A DNA stretch of 5,347 nt from positions 1-5,347 of the forward strand of contig JALWZI010000163.1 in the NCBI GenBank assembly GCA_027002755.1. The letters run 5' to 3'. Each line of letters begins with the position of its first letter. The stretch's first letter is position 1. The notes beneath the pieces were generated by a model. It had not been told where the DNA came from, did not search any database, and worked only from the letters and a program-made list of their open reading frames with translations. The translations under genes and the position numbers were made by a program. Origin of the DNA: Campylobacteraceae bacterium (GTDB taxonomy: Bacteria > Campylobacterota > Campylobacteria > Campylobacterales > Sulfurovaceae). Shown here in pieces: positions 4,591 to 5,347 of the stretch.

Positions 4591-4649
4591 GCGAAAATTC
4601 ATTTTCGCCTAAAATTCCCGCGCCCGAAATGCCGGGAATGAATTCCCGG
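4591..4649. repeat. Further hairpins of the post-tilS cluster
   Basis: 4591-4608 (GCGAAAAT-TC-ATTTTCGC) and 4632-4649 (CCGGGAAT-GA-ATTCCCGG) each have 8-bp perfect arms around a 2-bp centre. TTCCCG at 4615-4620 could also pair with CGGGAA at 4633-4638, so alternative folds exist. With the pair at 4528-4564 they fill most of the gap 4488-4713, which holds no convincing gene. Confidence 0.75.
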
Positions 4650-4688
4650 TTCCGAATAATCGCATCGAAAATCGACGCCTCCAACCCC

Positions 4689-4716
4689 CCAATTCCTCAT
4701 TTATAGTTACTATTTA
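4689..4716 (-). repeat. Heptamer array 7 (degenerate) after the lipoprotein gene
   Basis: Read on the minus strand from the lipoprotein stop codon: TAAATAG, TAACTAT, AAATGAG, GAATTGG. The units follow the NAANNAG pattern and include members close to both the TAACTAG type and the GAATGAG type, linking the two repeat forms. Confidence 0.6.
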
Positions 4717-4938
4717 CCCTCCCGCCTCTCCTCCGATCGCCACACCGCCGCCAAGCTGTTTCTCGAAACCGATCGCCGTCGTAACTCCAGAGCCGTGTAC
4801 ATGCCCGGAGGAATTGTTCTGCGCTTCATAGGCAAAGCCCACACCACCCCAAAAGTCAGCAGGAGGGGTAGGATGGTTTACACAACCGTTCATCACCAAT
4901 ATAGACATGATCACAAGCAGAATACTATTGAGGCTCAT
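4714..4938 (-). CDS. Small putative lipoprotein, possibly truncated
   Basis: I do not recognise this 74-residue product. It begins with a hydrophobic stretch, MSLNSILLVIMSILVMNGC, that looks like a lipoprotein signal with C19 as the possible lipidated residue, although Met at -3 is not the usual Leu. The mature part is Gly- and aromatic-rich (FWGGVGFAYEAQ, SGVTTAIGFEKQLGGGVAIGGEAGG), which suggests beta-strand structure. An in-frame stop lies 9 bases before the ATG, so the start cannot be farther upstream; no good ribosome-binding site is seen (AAAATCTCTCT precedes it). A weak promoter-like pair, TTGCAA (5018-5023) and TACAAA (4996-5001) with 16 bp between, reads toward the gene. The TAA stop opens a degenerate heptamer array, and the protein ends abruptly in GG, so the repeat may have cut off a longer gene. 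A remnant or a chance frame remains possible. Confidence 0.5.
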   Translation of the reverse strand: MSLNSILLVIMSILVMNGCVNHPTPPADFWGGVGFAYEAQNNSSGHVHGSGVTTAIGFEKQLGGGVAIGGEAGG

Positions 4939-5044
4939 AGAGAGATTTTAGCATTATTTCGACGAAGGTGTTGGCAGGATAGTAAAAGGAAACGTTTTGT
5001 AATGCGGTTTGGAAAAATTGCAAAAAGAGGGAGAAATTGAAACG

Positions 5045-5077
5045 AAGAAAATTCAGGCCCGAGCCGAAGCCCGTTCC
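5045..5077 (-). terminator. Probable terminator of the porin-like gene
   Basis: On the minus strand, CGGGC, loop TTCG, GCTCG (5073-5060) forms a 5-bp stem with one G-U pair and a very stable C(UUCG)G tetraloop. Two A/G mismatches and two more G-C pairs (5077-5076 with 5057-5056) extend it. AATTTTCTT follows. It begins about 19 nt after the stop codon at 5096. The T-run is short, so efficiency is uncertain. Confidence 0.5.
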
Positions 5078-5095
5078 CGAAAAGATGTGCGAGGA

Positions 5096-5347
5096 TTAGA
5101 ACTTGTAGTAAGCCTCGACACGGATGCGCTGCTTGTCGAGAGACTTGGAGTCTTTGTAGTCTTCACTCCAGTAGCGATACTGAACGCTGGCGTCAACACC
5201 GGCGATAGTGAAGTTGTATCCGATACGACCACCCCAGGTGTTGTCATGATCTCCAGGATCTTTCTCGTCATAGTCAACGTAGGCGAGTTCACCCCAGAGT
5301 TTTCCAACAGGCAGTTTGTATCCGGCAGTAGCACGCAGACCCCACTG
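5096..5347 (-). CDS. C-terminal part of an outer-membrane beta-barrel protein (porin-like), 5' end outside the window
   Basis: Reading the minus strand from the right edge gives 83 residues with no interruption, ending in KQRIRVEAYYKF and TAA. The pattern is that of a bacterial porin: alternating polar and hydrophobic strands rich in Tyr, Trp and Gly (LRATAGYKLPVGKLWGELAYVDYD, NTWGGRIGYNFTIAGVDASVQYRYWSEDY) joined by acidic loops, and a final strand ending in the C-terminal phenylalanine recognised by the BAM complex. Campylobacterotal major outer-membrane and Opr-type porins end in a similar way, but the exact family cannot be set from this fragment. A probable terminator follows at 5045-5077. 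A longer frame with an ATG overlaps it on the same strand, but its translation is low-complexity Ser/Thr-rich and is not the real product. Confidence 0.8.
   Translation of the reverse strand, partial: QWGLRATAGYKLPVGKLWGELAYVDYDEKDPGDHDNTWGGRIGYNFTIAGVDASVQYRYWSEDYKDSKSLDKQRIRVEAYYKF

Noticed and set aside
4406..4706. Small frames across the post-tilS gap (4406-4612, 4448-4684, 4506-4706)
   Set aside because: The frames translate palindromic repeats and have no start signals or conserved pattern; the sequence is better explained by hairpins.
4795..5040. 81-residue plus-strand frame with a basic C-terminus
   Set aside because: Its first half is antisense to the putative lipoprotein and its second half translates an AT-rich upstream region. 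There is no signature, though a small protein cannot be fully excluded.
5053..5334. 93-residue minus-strand frame rich in Ser and Thr
   Set aside because: It is a shifted reading of the porin-like gene; the frame ending at 5096 gives beta-strands and a C-terminal Phe.
1..5347. tRNA, rRNA or known riboswitch
   Set aside because: I found no cloverleaf-like segment, rRNA-like stretch or recognised aptamer in any intergenic gap.

Overview
The window reads as a chromosomal stretch from a Campylobacterota (epsilonproteobacterial) bacterium, probably of the Sulfurovum/Nitratifractor type. This rests on a RimO gene followed by a short TilS gene (an adjacency I associate with Campylobacter relatives), an EI24/CysZ-like membrane protein, a class gamma carbonic anhydrase homologue and a porin ending in Tyr-Tyr-Lys-Phe. 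The main genes are GC-rich: the lines I counted by hand in rimO and tilS are 57-70% GC. The lineage is an inference from protein character and gene order, not from a search.

Layout, left to right: a gamma-carbonic-anhydrase family gene (29-568, +); a 253-bp gap with heptamer arrays and hairpins; an EI24-domain membrane protein gene (822-1505, +); a 289-bp gap with an inverted copy of the same hairpin/heptamer unit, a second heptamer array and an extended -10 promoter; rimO (1795-3108, +); a small four-helix-bundle (S23/IVP family) gene (3112-3480, +); tilS (3477-4487, +), overlapping it by 4 bp; a 226-bp hairpin cluster; a small putative lipoprotein gene (4714-4938, -); and the 3' end of a porin-like gene (5096-5347, -) that runs off the right edge.

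The most unusual feature is the segment 3094-3527. The four-helix-bundle gene lies between two perfect 37-bp inverted repeats, each built from four copies of a 7-bp unit (TGAGGAA on the left, TTCCTCA on the right). The left repeat contains the rimO stop codon and the start and ribosome-binding site of the four-helix gene. The right repeat encodes part of the TilS N-terminus. The gene inside is about 43% GC, well below its neighbours. The layout resembles the intervening sequences of some bacterial 23S rRNA genes, which carry the same protein family between complementary ends, but here it sits in a protein-coding operon.

Related heptamers (consensus roughly NAAYKAG, mostly TAACTAG) occur in every longer intergenic gap, often starting at the stop codon of the upstream gene. 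They accompany clusters of short hairpins whose arms differ in sequence but stay complementary. One gap (564-802) is itself bounded by a 23-bp perfect inverted heptamer repeat and looks like a non-coding counterpart of the four-helix element. RimO (ribosomal protein S12 modification) and TilS (tRNA-Ile2 anticodon modification) both serve translation and probably share a transcript; the other genes have no evident functional link to them.
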